Below, piece by piece: positions 44,105 to 53,013 of a DNA stretch of 64,000 nt. Each line of letters begins with the position of its first letter. The first letter of the stretch is position 1. The notes beneath the pieces are model-generated. The model did no database searches, was not told the origin of the DNA, and saw only the letters and a list, made by a program, of their open reading frames with translations. The stretch is from Sphingomonas crocodyli (GTDB taxonomy: Bacteria > Pseudomonadota > Alphaproteobacteria > Sphingomonadales > Sphingomonadaceae): contig NZ_SACN01000002.1 of the NCBI RefSeq assembly GCF_004005865.1, positions 1-64,000 of the forward strand. The letters run 5' to 3'. The translations under genes were made by a program, and so were the position numbers.

Positions 44105-45910
44105 TCAGACTTCGGCCAGCTCGCGCTCGTGCGCCTGTCGGCGCCACAGGTCGGCATAGGTGCCGTTCTGCGCGAGCAGGGCGGCGTGGGTGCCGCGTTC
44201 GATCACCTGGCCGGCGTCCAGCACGACGATCTCGTCGGCGTGGACGATGGTGGAGAGGCGGTGGGCGATGACGATCGTGGTGCGCCCGGCCTCGACCCCG
44301 CGCAGGGTCGCCTGGATGCCCGCCTCGGTGCGGCTGTCGAGCGCGCTGGTCGCTTCGTCGAGGATCAGGACCGGTGGATCCTTCAGCAGGGTGCGCGCGA
44401 TCGCGACACGCTGCTTCTCGCCGCCCGACAGCTTCAGTCCGCGTTCGCCGACTGTGGTGTCGTAACCTTGCGGCAGCGAGAGGATGAAGTCGTGGATCGC
44501 CGCGCCCTTGGCCGCGCCCTCGATCTGCTCCTGCGTCGCGCCTTCGCGGCCATAGCCGATATTGTAGCCGATCGTGTCGTTGAACAGCACCGTATCCTGC
44601 GGGACGATGCCGATCGCTGCGCGCAGCGACGTCTGGCTGACGGCGGCGATATCCTGCCCGTCGATCGTGATGCGCCCGCCGGTCACGTCGTAGAAGCGGT
44701 AGAGCAGGCGCGCGAGGGTGGACTTGCCCGCGCCCGAATGGCCGACGACGGCCAGCGTCGCGCCCGGCTTCACGTCCAGGTCGATGCCCTTCAAAATCTG
44801 CCGTTCGGGATCATAGGCGAAGCGCACATTTTCGAAGCGCACCGCGCCGCCGGTGACGGCGATCGGCGGGGCGTGGGGCACGTCCTTCACCTCGGCGGGG
44901 GTGTCGACCAGGCCGAACATCGCCTCCATGTCGATCAGGCCCTGGCGGATCTCGCGATAGACCATGCCGAGCAGATCGAGCGGGCGGAAAAGCTGCGACA
45001 GGAGCGTGTTGACCAGGACGACGTCGCCGGTGGTGAACTGTCCCCGGCTCCAGCCCCAGACCGTAAAGCCCATCGCGCCGGCCATGATCAGATTGGTGAT
45101 CAGCGACTGGCCGATATTGAGGATGGCGAGCGAGCGTTCGTTCTTGGTCGCGGCCTTGGCATAGGCGGCGACGGCCTTGCCGTAATTGGCGGTCTCGCGA
45201 TCCTCGGCGCTGAAATATTTGACCGTCTCGTAATTGAGCAGCGAGTCCATCGCCCGCGCGCTGGCCTGCGTATCGTGTGCGACCATCTCGCGCCGCACGC
45301 GGGTGCGCCATTCGGTGACGGTGCGGGTGAAGCCGATATAGGCCGCGACGAAGACGAGCGTCGCCAGCACGAGACCCAGCCCGAAGCGGACGTAGAAGAT
45401 CACGCAGACCGCCGCGAGTTCGATCAGGGTCGGCGCGATGTTGAACAGGAGGAAGTAGAGCATCGTATCGATGCTCTTGGTCCCGCGTTCGACGATCTTG
45501 GTCAGCGCGCCCGATCGGCGTTCGAGGTGGTAGCGCAGCGACAAGGCGTGGATGTGACGGAACACCTGCACCGCGAGCCGCCGGCCCGCATCTTGCCCCA
45601 CCGTTTCGAACACGGCGTTGCGGATATTGTCGAACAGCACGCCGCCGAAGCGCGCGCCCGCATAAGCGACGACCAGAGCGACCGCGAGGCCGACGGCCGG
45701 CTCCATCCCCGGCGCCATCCGGTCGACCGCGGCCTTATAGGCGAAGGGCATCGTCAGCACCGCCGCCTTGGCCGCGAGGACGAGCAGCATGGCGATGCCC
45801 ACGCGCGCCTTCATCCCCGGCGCATCGGCAGGCCAGAGATAGGGAAGAAAGCGGCGGAGGGTCGCGAAACCCTTTTCGGGGTTGGGCTGATCGGGGCGTT
45901 CGGGTGGCAT
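44105..45910 (-). CDS. atm1: Atm1-type ABC exporter (heavy metal / iron-sulfur family)
   Basis: 601 residues with six membrane segments (about 35-320) and a C-terminal ATPase: Walker A VVGHSGAGKST, signature LKLSGGEKQRVAIART, Walker B VLILDEATSALD and switch His in IVIAHRLST. Size, fold order and the YETVKYFSAEDRE coupling region match bacterial Atm1, which exports glutathione-bound metals or persulfides and protects against heavy metals; mitochondrial Atm1 serves cytosolic iron-sulfur protein maturation. Works as a homodimer in the inner membrane. Confidence 0.93.
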   Translation of the reverse strand: MPPERPDQPNPEKGFATLRRFLPYLWPADAPGMKARVGIAMLLVLAAKAAVLTMPFAYKAAVDRMAPGMEPAVGLAVALVVAYAGARFGGVLFDNIRNAVFETVGQDAGRRLAVQVFRHIHALSLRYHLERRSGALTKIVERGTKSIDTMLYFLLFNIAPTLIELAAVCVIFYVRFGLGLVLATLVFVAAYIGFTRTVTEWRTRVRREMVAHDTQASARAMDSLLNYETVKYFSAEDRETANYGKAVAAYAKAATKNERSLAILNIGQSLITNLIMAGAMGFTVWGWSRGQFTTGDVVLVNTLLSQLFRPLDLLGMVYREIRQGLIDMEAMFGLVDTPAEVKDVPHAPPIAVTGGAVRFENVRFAYDPERQILKGIDLDVKPGATLAVVGHSGAGKSTLARLLYRFYDVTGGRITIDGQDIAAVSQTSLRAAIGIVPQDTVLFNDTIGYNIGYGREGATQEQIEGAAKGAAIHDFILSLPQGYDTTVGERGLKLSGGEKQRVAIARTLLKDPPVLILDEATSALDSRTEAGIQATLRGVEAGRTTIVIAHRLSTIVHADEIVVLDAGQVIERGTHAALLAQNGTYADLWRRQAHERELAEV

Positions 45911-45945
45911 TGCGCCTTAGATAGGGTGGTGCGGCGGCTTAGACT

Positions 45946-46069
45946 AGCTCCTCCCCGGAACGGGGAGGGGGACCGCGAAGCGGTGGAGGGGGCGGGAGGC
46001 TGGGTGCGGCGCTTGTGGCGAACCCCCTCCGTCGCCTTCGGCGCCACCTCCCCGTATCGGGGAGGAGCT
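45946..46069. repeat. Dispersed inverted repeat, family B (copy 3)
   Basis: Outer ends AGCTCCTCCCCGG and CGGGGAGGAGCT. Inner hairpin ACCGCGAAGCGGT and GTCGCCTTCGGCGCC. It lies between atm1 and the small gene at 46078-46293. Same layout as copies 1 and 2, but with CCTCCCCGG/CCGGGGAGG-type ends. Confidence 0.87.
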
Positions 46070-46077
46070 GGAAAAGA

Positions 46078-46293
46078 TCAGCTGCGGCTGAGCGGGGTGA
46101 TCGTGTGGACGGCGATGAGGTTGCGGCCGTAGCGTTCGCCTTCGACCGAAACTTCCTGCTCGACGAGGTGGAGCGGGATGCGGTCCATTTCCAGCCACAT
46201 GCGGCGGCCGTTGGCGCAATGGAGCGCGTAGCAGCTATCCTGCAGGATCAGCCGGCCCGTCTCACGGCACTGCGATATCGTCCGGTCCATCAT
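46078..46293 (-). CDS. Small DUF5818-like hypothetical protein
   Basis: 71 residues. GRLILQDSCYALHCANGRRMWLE followed by QEVSVEGERYGRNLIAVHTI resembles the beta-rich pattern of small sphingomonad proteins annotated as DUF5818 (a short OB-like fold), but the match is from memory and weak. No signal peptide. The ATG 46293 gives the complete pattern. About 130 bp upstream, before amiC, hold only a short GGAGG/CCTCC hairpin. Confidence 0.6.
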   Translation of the reverse strand: MMDRTISQCRETGRLILQDSCYALHCANGRRMWLEMDRIPLHLVEQEVSVEGERYGRNLIAVHTITPLSRS

Positions 46294-46427
46294 CGGATAG
46301 CTCCCAGGCTTTTCGCCCTCAGCGCCATCCCCTCCTGAGAAAGGAGGATGACTCGGGGTGAACCTGCTGACAAGCCGGCCGGGGCCGAAACTCGGGGACT
46401 GTTGCGGCGGTGCAACGCCGGGGCGTT

Positions 46428-47660
46428 CTACTGCCCGGTCAGGCGGCGGGCGAAGTGGATTTCGACAGCCTTGCGCACGCCTTCGGCCACCGCCTTGCGA
46501 TAGCCGGAGGAGAGCAGCAGCTTCAGATCCTCGTCATTCGAAATATAGCCGGTTTCGAGCAGGACCGAGGGAACGTCGGGCGCCTTGAGGACGATCAGGC
46601 CCGCGAACTTGTGCGGATTGTCCTTCATCTTCACGCCTTCGGACATTTCGCGCGCCAGCAGATTGGCGAAGACCGAGGAGATGTTCATCGTCTCGCGCTG
46701 GGCGAGGTCGATCAGGATCGAGGAGACCTCGTTATTCTCGCCGCCCAGATCGACGCCGTTGAGGATGTCGGCGCGGTTTTCCTTGGCCGCGAGCTGCGCC
46801 GCGACGCGATCCGACGCGACTTCGGACAGGGTGTAGATGCTCGCACCGCGCGCCGCCGCATTGGGCGCGCTGTCGCAATGGACCGAGATGAACAGATCGG
46901 CCTTAAGGCGGCGCGCGATCTCGCGCCGTTCGCCGAGCACCAGGAAACGGTCGTCCGAGCGGGTGAGCGCCACGCGCACGCGGCCCGACGCGGTCAGTTC
47001 GTCGCGGATCGCCTTGGCGATGGCGAGGGCAACGTCCTTCTCCTGCTTCGATCCGTCCGAGGAGGAGGAGCCGGGATCGTGGCCGCCGTGGCCCGCATCG
47101 ATCACGACCAGCGGACGGTTGCTGCCCTTCGCGCCGGACACGGTGGGAACGGGGAGGGGCTTGGGCGGATCGAGCGGAACGGTGATGCCGCCCGGCTGGC
47201 TGGGCGCCTTGGCCTGCGCGCCCGGCGCGATGCCGAACAATTGGCGGCCTTTGCGTACAGCCTTGGCGAAGAGGTTTTCGGACACCGTCTTCAGGCTGAT
47301 CGTCAGCGTCTGATGATCGGGCGAGAAATCGGCGCCGCTGACGACCGCCGGTTCCTTCAGCTCGAACACGATCCGCGCGGTGGTGGGATCATACTGGCCG
47401 TGGCGGGTCGATGCGATCAGCCCGCCCGACGCCTGGATGCGGCCCATCCGCGTGTTCGGCAGATCGACGGCGATACGCTGTGGCCCGTTCAGGACGAAGG
47501 CGGATGCGGTGGCGACCGGCTTGTCGAAGCGCACGATCACCTGCGTGGTCGCGATGTCGACACCGGTGATGATTGCGCCCGCCATAGCCGGCGCGCCAAG
47601 CAACAGTGCGGCAAGACCGATAAGCAGCCGAACGAGCGAGACCCTAGATTTCGACACCAT
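46428..47660 (-). CDS. amiC: N-acetylmuramoyl-L-alanine amidase (AmiC-like)
   Basis: 410 residues from ATG 47660. Signal peptide (LVRLLIGLAALLLGAPAMA), then an AMIN domain (about 30-125) for septal targeting, and an Amidase_3 domain (about 190-405) with zinc ligands in VVIDAGHGGHDPG, the Glu in a following helix, HCDSAPN and the catalytic Glu in VLLETGYISN. It splits septal peptidoglycan during daughter-cell separation. Divergent from rne. The linker 150-185 is proline-rich. Confidence 0.95.
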   Translation of the reverse strand: MVSKSRVSLVRLLIGLAALLLGAPAMAGAIITGVDIATTQVIVRFDKPVATASAFVLNGPQRIAVDLPNTRMGRIQASGGLIASTRHGQYDPTTARIVFELKEPAVVSGADFSPDHQTLTISLKTVSENLFAKAVRKGRQLFGIAPGAQAKAPSQPGGITVPLDPPKPLPVPTVSGAKGSNRPLVVIDAGHGGHDPGSSSSDGSKQEKDVALAIAKAIRDELTASGRVRVALTRSDDRFLVLGERREIARRLKADLFISVHCDSAPNAAARGASIYTLSEVASDRVAAQLAAKENRADILNGVDLGGENNEVSSILIDLAQRETMNISSVFANLLAREMSEGVKMKDNPHKFAGLIVLKAPDVPSVLLETGYISNDEDLKLLLSSGYRKAVAEGVRKAVEIHFARRLTGQ

Positions 47661-48115
47661 CCGCCCTGCAACCCGGCCCCTTCTTGCTGGGGTCCGCTTG
47701 TCCTTTAACCCTTTCGGACCCATCTTTGTCCAGAGTCTGCTGTGGGTTGCGGGCGTTGGGATCGGGTGCTAGCACAGTTTGTCCGATCCCGGGACGCCGC
47801 AAAGACAAGCGCGGCACGCTATCCCGGTCGGCCCGTGGCGGATGCCGTTCCGGTAGTCCGCACAATAGGTTGACGATCGCATGGGTTATTTTTCGCCTTA
47901 CCACCACGACCGACGCGACAGCGTCGGCGCGTGGGGCGAGGCCTTCATTCCGGCGCACCGCGTCGGAAATGACCCCGCGACGGCTGCAAGTGACTTTCAC
48001 GCCACCGCGATGCCGCAGGCTGCCGAACCGGCAAGCGCGCGCATTGCCTCACTTTTTTCTGAACATCGTGCGCCGACGGGCGGCCTTGCCGGCCCGCGCG
48101 CCTGGAGACCATTAA
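47661..48115. promoter_or_regulatory. Long amiC//rne intergenic region and rne leader
   Basis: 455 bp without a supported gene. A candidate rne promoter TTGCGG-N17-TAGCAC with an extended TG (47747-47775) would give a leader of about 330 nt. The leader contains a perfect hairpin CCGACGC-GACA-GCGTCGG (47910-47927) and an AU-rich stretch (GGTTATTTTT, 47885-47893). RNase E genes elsewhere have long structured leaders that the enzyme cuts to limit its own level; the same is inferred here. An open frame from 47881 has no convincing ribosome site. Confidence 0.5.
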
Positions 48116-50749
48116 ATGACAACCCGCATGCTGATCGACGCGCGCCACCGGGAGGAAACCCGCGTGGCCGTCGTCAAGGGGAACCGCATCGAGGAATTTG
48201 ACTTTGAGTCTGCTGAAAGGAAGCAGCTCAAGGGGAATATCTATCTCGCCAAGGTAACGCGCGTTGAGCCGTCGCTGCAGGCGGCCTTCGTCGATTATGG
48301 CGGCAACCGCCACGGCTTCCTCGCTTTCAGCGAAATCCACCCGGATTATTATCAGATCCCCAAGGAGGATCGCGAAGCCCTTCTGCGTGAAGAGGCCGAG
48401 CACGCCGCCGAGGAAGAGGCGCTGCGCGCCCGCGAGGAGGAAGACGAGGACGACGTCTCCGAAGACGACATCGAACGTTACGAGGACGATGGCGGCGCGG
48501 AAACGCGCGAGGATCTGGGCGACGACGAGGAAGATCGTCCCGCGCCCAAGCCGCAGTCGACCGGCGGCAGCGACGATGCCGTGGAGAATCTGCGCCAGAA
48601 GCGCATGAACCTGCGCCGCCGCTACAAGATTCAGGACGTGATCCGCCGCCGTCAGGTGCTGCTGGTTCAGGTCGTGAAGGAAGAGCGCGGCAATAAGGGT
48701 GCGGCGCTGACCACCTATTTGTCGCTCGCCGGCCGTTATTGCGTGCTGATGCCCAACACGTCGCATGGCGGCGGCATTTCGCGCAAAATCTCGAACGCTG
48801 CCGACCGCAAGCGCCTGAAGTCGATCATGGCGGAGATGAACCTGCCGCGCACGATGGGCTGCATCGTCCGCACCGCGGGCCTCCAGCGCACCAAGGCGGA
48901 GATCAAGCGCGACTTCGATTATCTGGCGCGCCTGTGGGACGAGATCCGCGAGAATACGCTGGGGTCGAGCGCGCCCGCGCTCATCTATGGCGACAGCGAC
49001 CTGATCAAGCGCGCGATCCGCGATATCTACAACAAGGATATCGACGAGGTGATCGTCGAGGGCGAGGAGGGCTATCGTCAGGCCCGCGCCTTCATGAAGC
49101 TGCTGATGCCCAGCCACACCAAGAAGATGGTGGCCTATGCCGATGCGGTGCCGCTTTTCCAGCGGTTCGGTGTCGAGGATCAGCTGGCGGCGATGTATCA
49201 GCCGCTGGTCCAGCTCAAGTCGGGCGGCTATCTGGTGATCAACCCGACCGAGGCGCTGGTGTCGATCGACATCAACTCGGGCCGGTCGACCCGCGAACAT
49301 AATATCGAGCAGACCGCGACCGCGACCAATCTGGAAGCCGCGCACGAAATCGCGCGTCAGCTGCGCCTGCGCGACATGGCCGGGCTCGTCGTCATCGACT
49401 TCATCGACATGGAGCATGGCTCCAACGTCCGTAAGGTCGAAAAGGCGATGAAGGAGGCGCTGAAGAACGATCGCGCCCGCATCCAGGTGGGGCGCATCTC
49501 CAGCTTCGGCCTGTTCGAAATGAGCCGTCAGCGCCTGCGCACCGGCGTGCTCGAGGCATCGACCCGCCAGTGCCCGCATTGCGAAGGCACCGGCCTGGTC
49601 CGCACCGCATCGTCGGCGGGCCTTTCGGCTCTCCGCATGCTGGAAGACGAGGCCGCCCGCGGCCGCGGTTCACGCCTGCTGCTGCGCGCCAGCCAGGAAG
49701 CGGCGCTCTACGTCCTCAACCGCAAGCGCGCCGAGATCAGCGAGATCGAGGATCGCTATGGCGTCCTGATTGAAATCCTGTCGGACGGCACGCTGGAAGG
49801 CGCGCGCATGACGGTCGAGGCCGGCGGCCCGCCGCCGAGCCACGCGCCGAAGATGCCCGCTCTGCCGCTCATCATCGACGAAGATGATGACGAGGAGATC
49901 ATCGAGGACGAGATCGACGAAGAGGATGAGGAGGAAGCCGGCGAGGCTGGCGATCGCGAGGAAGGTCGCGATCGCGAAGGCCGTGGCCGCAACCGTCGTC
50001 GTCGTCGCCGTCGTGGCGGCCGCCGCGATCAGGAATCGAACGGTGAGGCCGTCGAGGCCGAAGCCGGCGAAGGCGCCGAAGAGGGCGAGGAAGGCGAAGA
50101 TGCCGCCCCCGCCGCCGAGGGCGAAGAGGGTGGCGAGCGTCGTGGTCGCCGCCGTCGCGGTCGTCGCGGTCGCCGCCGTGGCAACGGCAATGGTGACGCT
50201 GCGGTCGAGGCCGACGGCGAGGAAGCTGGCGAAGCCGCCGAGGCCGAGCCGGTTGCGGCCGAACCCGAGGCTGTCGAAGCCGTCGAGGCGCCTGCGCCCG
50301 TCGAGGAGGAGGCTGCGCCCAAGGGCCGCCGTCGCCCCCGCGCCCGCAAGACCGCCGAACCGGCTGTCGAGGCGCCCGTCGAAGCCGCTCCCGAGCCGGT
50401 CGTCGCCGAAACGCCTGCCGAGCCGGTAGCCGAGGAGGCCCCGGCCAAGCCGAAGCGTACCCGTCGCAAGGCGGCCGCCAAGGATGAGGCGCCGGTCGAG
50501 ATCGCCGAACCGTCGGTCCCGGTGGTCGAAGCCGCCCCGGCTGCGGAAGAAGCCCCGGCCAAGCCGAAGCGCACCCGTCGCAAGGCGGCCGCCAAGGACG
50601 AAGCGCCGGTCGAGGCGGAAGCTCCGGCGGTGCCCGAAGTCGCGGCCGAGCCTGCTCCCGCCGCAGAGGCTCCGGCCGATCCGGCTGCCGAGGAAGCGAC
50701 CGATGGGCCGCCGCGTCGCGGCTGGTGGCAGCGGACCTTCGGCGCCTGA
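48116..50749 (+). CDS. rne: Ribonuclease E
   Basis: 877 residues. Endoribonuclease of mRNA decay and rRNA/tRNA processing. S1 domain (about 36-165) interrupted by an acidic insert (80-150, rich in EED); RNase H/DNase I-like catalytic core with metal Asp near 385 (LVSIDINSGRSTRE) and VVIDFIDME; zinc-link CPHC (485-488). The C-terminal half (about 580-877) is disordered, with acidic blocks, arginine-rich RNA-binding patches (RNRRRRRRRGGRR) and a 23-residue unit present twice (50432-50500 and 50546-50614). It likely scaffolds the degradosome. Confidence 0.96.
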   Translation: MTTRMLIDARHREETRVAVVKGNRIEEFDFESAERKQLKGNIYLAKVTRVEPSLQAAFVDYGGNRHGFLAFSEIHPDYYQIPKEDREALLREEAEHAAEEEALRAREEEDEDDVSEDDIERYEDDGGAETREDLGDDEEDRPAPKPQSTGGSDDAVENLRQKRMNLRRRYKIQDVIRRRQVLLVQVVKEERGNKGAALTTYLSLAGRYCVLMPNTSHGGGISRKISNAADRKRLKSIMAEMNLPRTMGCIVRTAGLQRTKAEIKRDFDYLARLWDEIRENTLGSSAPALIYGDSDLIKRAIRDIYNKDIDEVIVEGEEGYRQARAFMKLLMPSHTKKMVAYADAVPLFQRFGVEDQLAAMYQPLVQLKSGGYLVINPTEALVSIDINSGRSTREHNIEQTATATNLEAAHEIARQLRLRDMAGLVVIDFIDMEHGSNVRKVEKAMKEALKNDRARIQVGRISSFGLFEMSRQRLRTGVLEASTRQCPHCEGTGLVRTASSAGLSALRMLEDEAARGRGSRLLLRASQEAALYVLNRKRAEISEIEDRYGVLIEILSDGTLEGARMTVEAGGPPPSHAPKMPALPLIIDEDDDEEIIEDEIDEEDEEEAGEAGDREEGRDREGRGRNRRRRRRRGGRRDQESNGEAVEAEAGEGAEEGEEGEDAAPAAEGEEGGERRGRRRRGRRGRRRGNGNGDAAVEADGEEAGEAAEAEPVAAEPEAVEAVEAPAPVEEEAAPKGRRRPRARKTAEPAVEAPVEAAPEPVVAETPAEPVAEEAPAKPKRTRRKAAAKDEAPVEIAEPSVPVVEAAPAAEEAPAKPKRTRRKAAAKDEAPVEAEAPAVPEVAAEPAPAAEAPADPAAEEATDGPPRRGWWQRTFGA

Positions 50750-50759
50750 CGATGATCGC

Positions 50760-50790
50760 GCGGCCGGGCAGCTTTGGCGCGCCCGGCCGC
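50760..50790 (+). terminator. Strong GC hairpin after rne
   Basis: GCGGCCGGGC (50760-50769) pairs perfectly with GCCCGGCCGC (50781-50790) around an 11-nt loop, 11 nt after the rne stop. No T-run, so 3'-end protection or attenuation before the M48 gene is as likely as termination. Confidence 0.55.
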
Positions 50791-50833
50791 CGCTTCATCG
50801 CCTGTTCACGGCCTATGGGTGAAAGGGCGTAGC

Positions 50834-52213
50834 ATGGGGCTGTTCTCGTTCGCCTGGCGCAAGCCGATCGCCCGTTTTGCCGTGGCCACCCTCGTCTCGC
50901 TGGGCCTCGCGACCCAGCCGGTCGCCGCGCAGAGCATCTTGCGCGATACGGAGACCGAGGCCTGGCTCAAGGACATTTCGACGCCGATCATCGCGGCGGC
51001 GGGGCTGCAGCCTTCCAATGTCGACGTCGTCCTGATCGGCGACAAATCGATCAACGCCTTCGTCGCGGGCGGGCAGGTCGTCTATATCCATAGCGGCCTG
51101 CTGGAGGCCGCCGACACCACCAACGAAGTCCAGGGCGTCATCGCGCACGAACTGGGCCACATCACCGGCGGCCATGTCATCCGCGGCGCCGAGGGCGCGA
51201 AGGCGGCGACGGGGATCACCCTGCTTTCGCTGCTGGTCGGCGCGGCCGCGATGGCGGCGGGCGCGGGCGATGCCGGCATGGCGGCGATGATGGCCGGGCA
51301 GCAGGCGGCGCTCGGCAAATATCTCGCCTTCTCGCGCACGCAGGAATCGAGCGCGGACGCCGCCGGTTCGGGTTTCCTCGAAAAGGCCGGCATTTCGGGC
51401 AAAGGCATGCTCAGCTTCTTCCAGAAGCTGCGCAAGGAGGAGTTCCGCTACGCCTCGACCTACGCAGATATCGATCCCTTCATGCAGACCCACCCGATGT
51501 CAGGCGATCGCGAGGAAAATCTGCGCGGCGATATCATGCGGTCGGCGGCCTATAACAAGGCGACCGATCCCGCGCTGGAGGAACGCTTCAAGCGCGTGAA
51601 GGCCAAGCTGATCGGCTATATGGACGATCCGACGACGGCGCTGCGCAAATATCCCGAGAAGGATCAGAGCATCTACGCCCATTATGCGCGGGCTTATGCG
51701 TGGCATCGCGGCGCCTATCCCGACAAGGCGGTCGAGGAAGCGAACAAGCTGGTCGCGGCGAAACCCGACGATCCCTATTTCCTCGAACTCAAGGGGCAGA
51801 TCTTGCTCGAATCGGGCAAGCCCAAGGAGGCGCTGGCGCCGCTCAGGCAGGCGGTCGCCGGATCGCGCAACGCGCCGATGATCTCCGCGCTGCTCGGCCA
51901 CGCCTTGCTTGCGACCGAGGATCGCGAAAATCTCAAGGAAGCGCGCGACGTGCTCAAGGTGTCGGTCGCGCGTGATCGGGAAAATCCCTTCGCCTGGTAC
52001 ACGCTCGGCAGCGTCTATGCGGGGCTGGGCGACGAACCGCGCGCGCGGCTCGCCACCGCCGAGCGTTATGCGCTGATCGGGCAGGAACGGCTCGCGCAAT
52101 CGAGCGCCGAAGCCGCGATGCAGGGTATCCCGCGCGGCACATCCGATTATATCCGGGCGGAAGATATCGCGCTCTCCGCGCGATCGGCGGCCCAGGACAG
52201 GAAACGGCGTTGA
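50834..52213 (+). CDS. Periplasmic M48 metalloprotease with TPR (BepA-like)
   Basis: 459 residues. Signal peptide (about 1-33, LVSLGLATQPVAAQ). M48 zinc motif His105-Glu106-x-x-His109 (HELGHITGGH), third ligand in ESSADAAGSGFLEKAG, then tetratricopeptide repeats from about 270 (AYPDKAVEEANKLVAAKPDDPYFLELKGQ region). The design is that of BepA/YfgC, which checks assembly of LptD and other outer-membrane proteins. The downstream DsbA-like gene overlaps its stop, which fits a shared role in envelope protein quality. Confidence 0.92.
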   Translation: MGLFSFAWRKPIARFAVATLVSLGLATQPVAAQSILRDTETEAWLKDISTPIIAAAGLQPSNVDVVLIGDKSINAFVAGGQVVYIHSGLLEAADTTNEVQGVIAHELGHITGGHVIRGAEGAKAATGITLLSLLVGAAAMAAGAGDAGMAAMMAGQQAALGKYLAFSRTQESSADAAGSGFLEKAGISGKGMLSFFQKLRKEEFRYASTYADIDPFMQTHPMSGDREENLRGDIMRSAAYNKATDPALEERFKRVKAKLIGYMDDPTTALRKYPEKDQSIYAHYARAYAWHRGAYPDKAVEEANKLVAAKPDDPYFLELKGQILLESGKPKEALAPLRQAVAGSRNAPMISALLGHALLATEDRENLKEARDVLKVSVARDRENPFAWYTLGSVYAGLGDEPRARLATAERYALIGQERLAQSSAEAAMQGIPRGTSDYIRAEDIALSARSAAQDRKRR

Positions 52214-52974
52214 TCGATTTCGAAATGCTAAAACGACACCGCTGGACCATCTTCGCCGCATCGGCCGGCCTTGCCGCCTCGATCGCGGTCGCCGCCACGC
52301 TCGCCCCGTCGAGCAACCCCGCCGCCTCCCTGCCCGCGCGCGACAAGGCGGCGATCGAGGCGGTGGTGCGCGAGTATATCCTCGCCCATCCCGAGATCAT
52401 TCCGGAAGCGATCGAGCGGCTGCGCGACAAGCAGTCGGCCGATGCCTATGCCCGCAACAAGGCCGCGCTCGAAAAGCCGTTCGCCGGAGCCTGGGCGGGG
52501 GCGGAGGACGGCAAGATCGTCGTCGCGATGTTCAGCGATTATGCCTGCGGTTATTGCCGCGCGAGCATGGCCGACGTCACGCGGCTGATCGCCGACAATA
52601 AGGACGTGAAGTTCGTCTGGCGCGAGATCCCGATCCTGGGGCCGGGCAGCGACGTGGCCGCGCGCGGCGCGCTCGCCGCCGCCCTTCAGGGCAAATATCG
52701 CGACTTCCACAGCCGCATGTTCGCGGCGGGCCGCCCCGACGAAGGGCGCGTGACCGACGCGTTGAAGGCCAGCGGCGTCGATCTCGCCCGCGCGCGCACC
52801 GACATGGCGAGTGCCGCGGTCGCCAGCGAAATCCGCAATAATCTCGCGCTCGCCGGTGAGATCGACGACAGCGGCATCGCGACGCCCACCTTCGTGATCG
52901 GCGGACAGGTGCTGAAGGGCGCGGTCGGTTATGACGCGCTCAAGGCCGCCGTCGCCAAGGCGCGCAAGAGCTGA
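52210..52974 (+). CDS. DsbA-family thiol oxidoreductase
   Basis: 254 residues from TTG 52210 (AGGAAACGG upstream, overlapping the M48 stop as TTGA; ATG 52225 is an alternative). N-terminal membrane anchor or signal (12-31), a helical segment of the Com1-like type (AIEAVVREYILAHPEIIPEA), then a thioredoxin fold with active site CGYC (Cys113, Cys116) and cis-Pro loop GIATPTF. Periplasmic; probably oxidises or isomerises disulfides in exported proteins. Confidence 0.9.
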   Translation: MIDFEMLKRHRWTIFAASAGLAASIAVAATLAPSSNPAASLPARDKAAIEAVVREYILAHPEIIPEAIERLRDKQSADAYARNKAALEKPFAGAWAGAEDGKIVVAMFSDYACGYCRASMADVTRLIADNKDVKFVWREIPILGPGSDVAARGALAAALQGKYRDFHSRMFAAGRPDEGRVTDALKASGVDLARARTDMASAAVASEIRNNLALAGEIDDSGIATPTFVIGGQVLKGAVGYDALKAAVAKARKS

Positions 52975-53013
52975 CCCTTTCCAGCGTCATCGCCACTCGC
53001 TAGAGCCTGAGCC

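Noticed and set aside
44129..46132. A 667-codon plus-strand frame opposite atm1
   Set aside because: Antisense shadow of the ABC exporter, with the same low-complexity composition and no ribosome site.
47870..47902. TTGACG at 47870 as a -35 box for rne
   Set aside because: No -10 element at 16-18 bp spacing; the TTGCGG/TAGCAC pair further upstream fits better.
47881..48201. A 106-codon frame in the rne leader, overlapping the rne start in another frame
   Set aside because: No convincing ribosome site, no domain, and it overlaps the rne coding start; a leader peptide cannot be excluded but is not supported.
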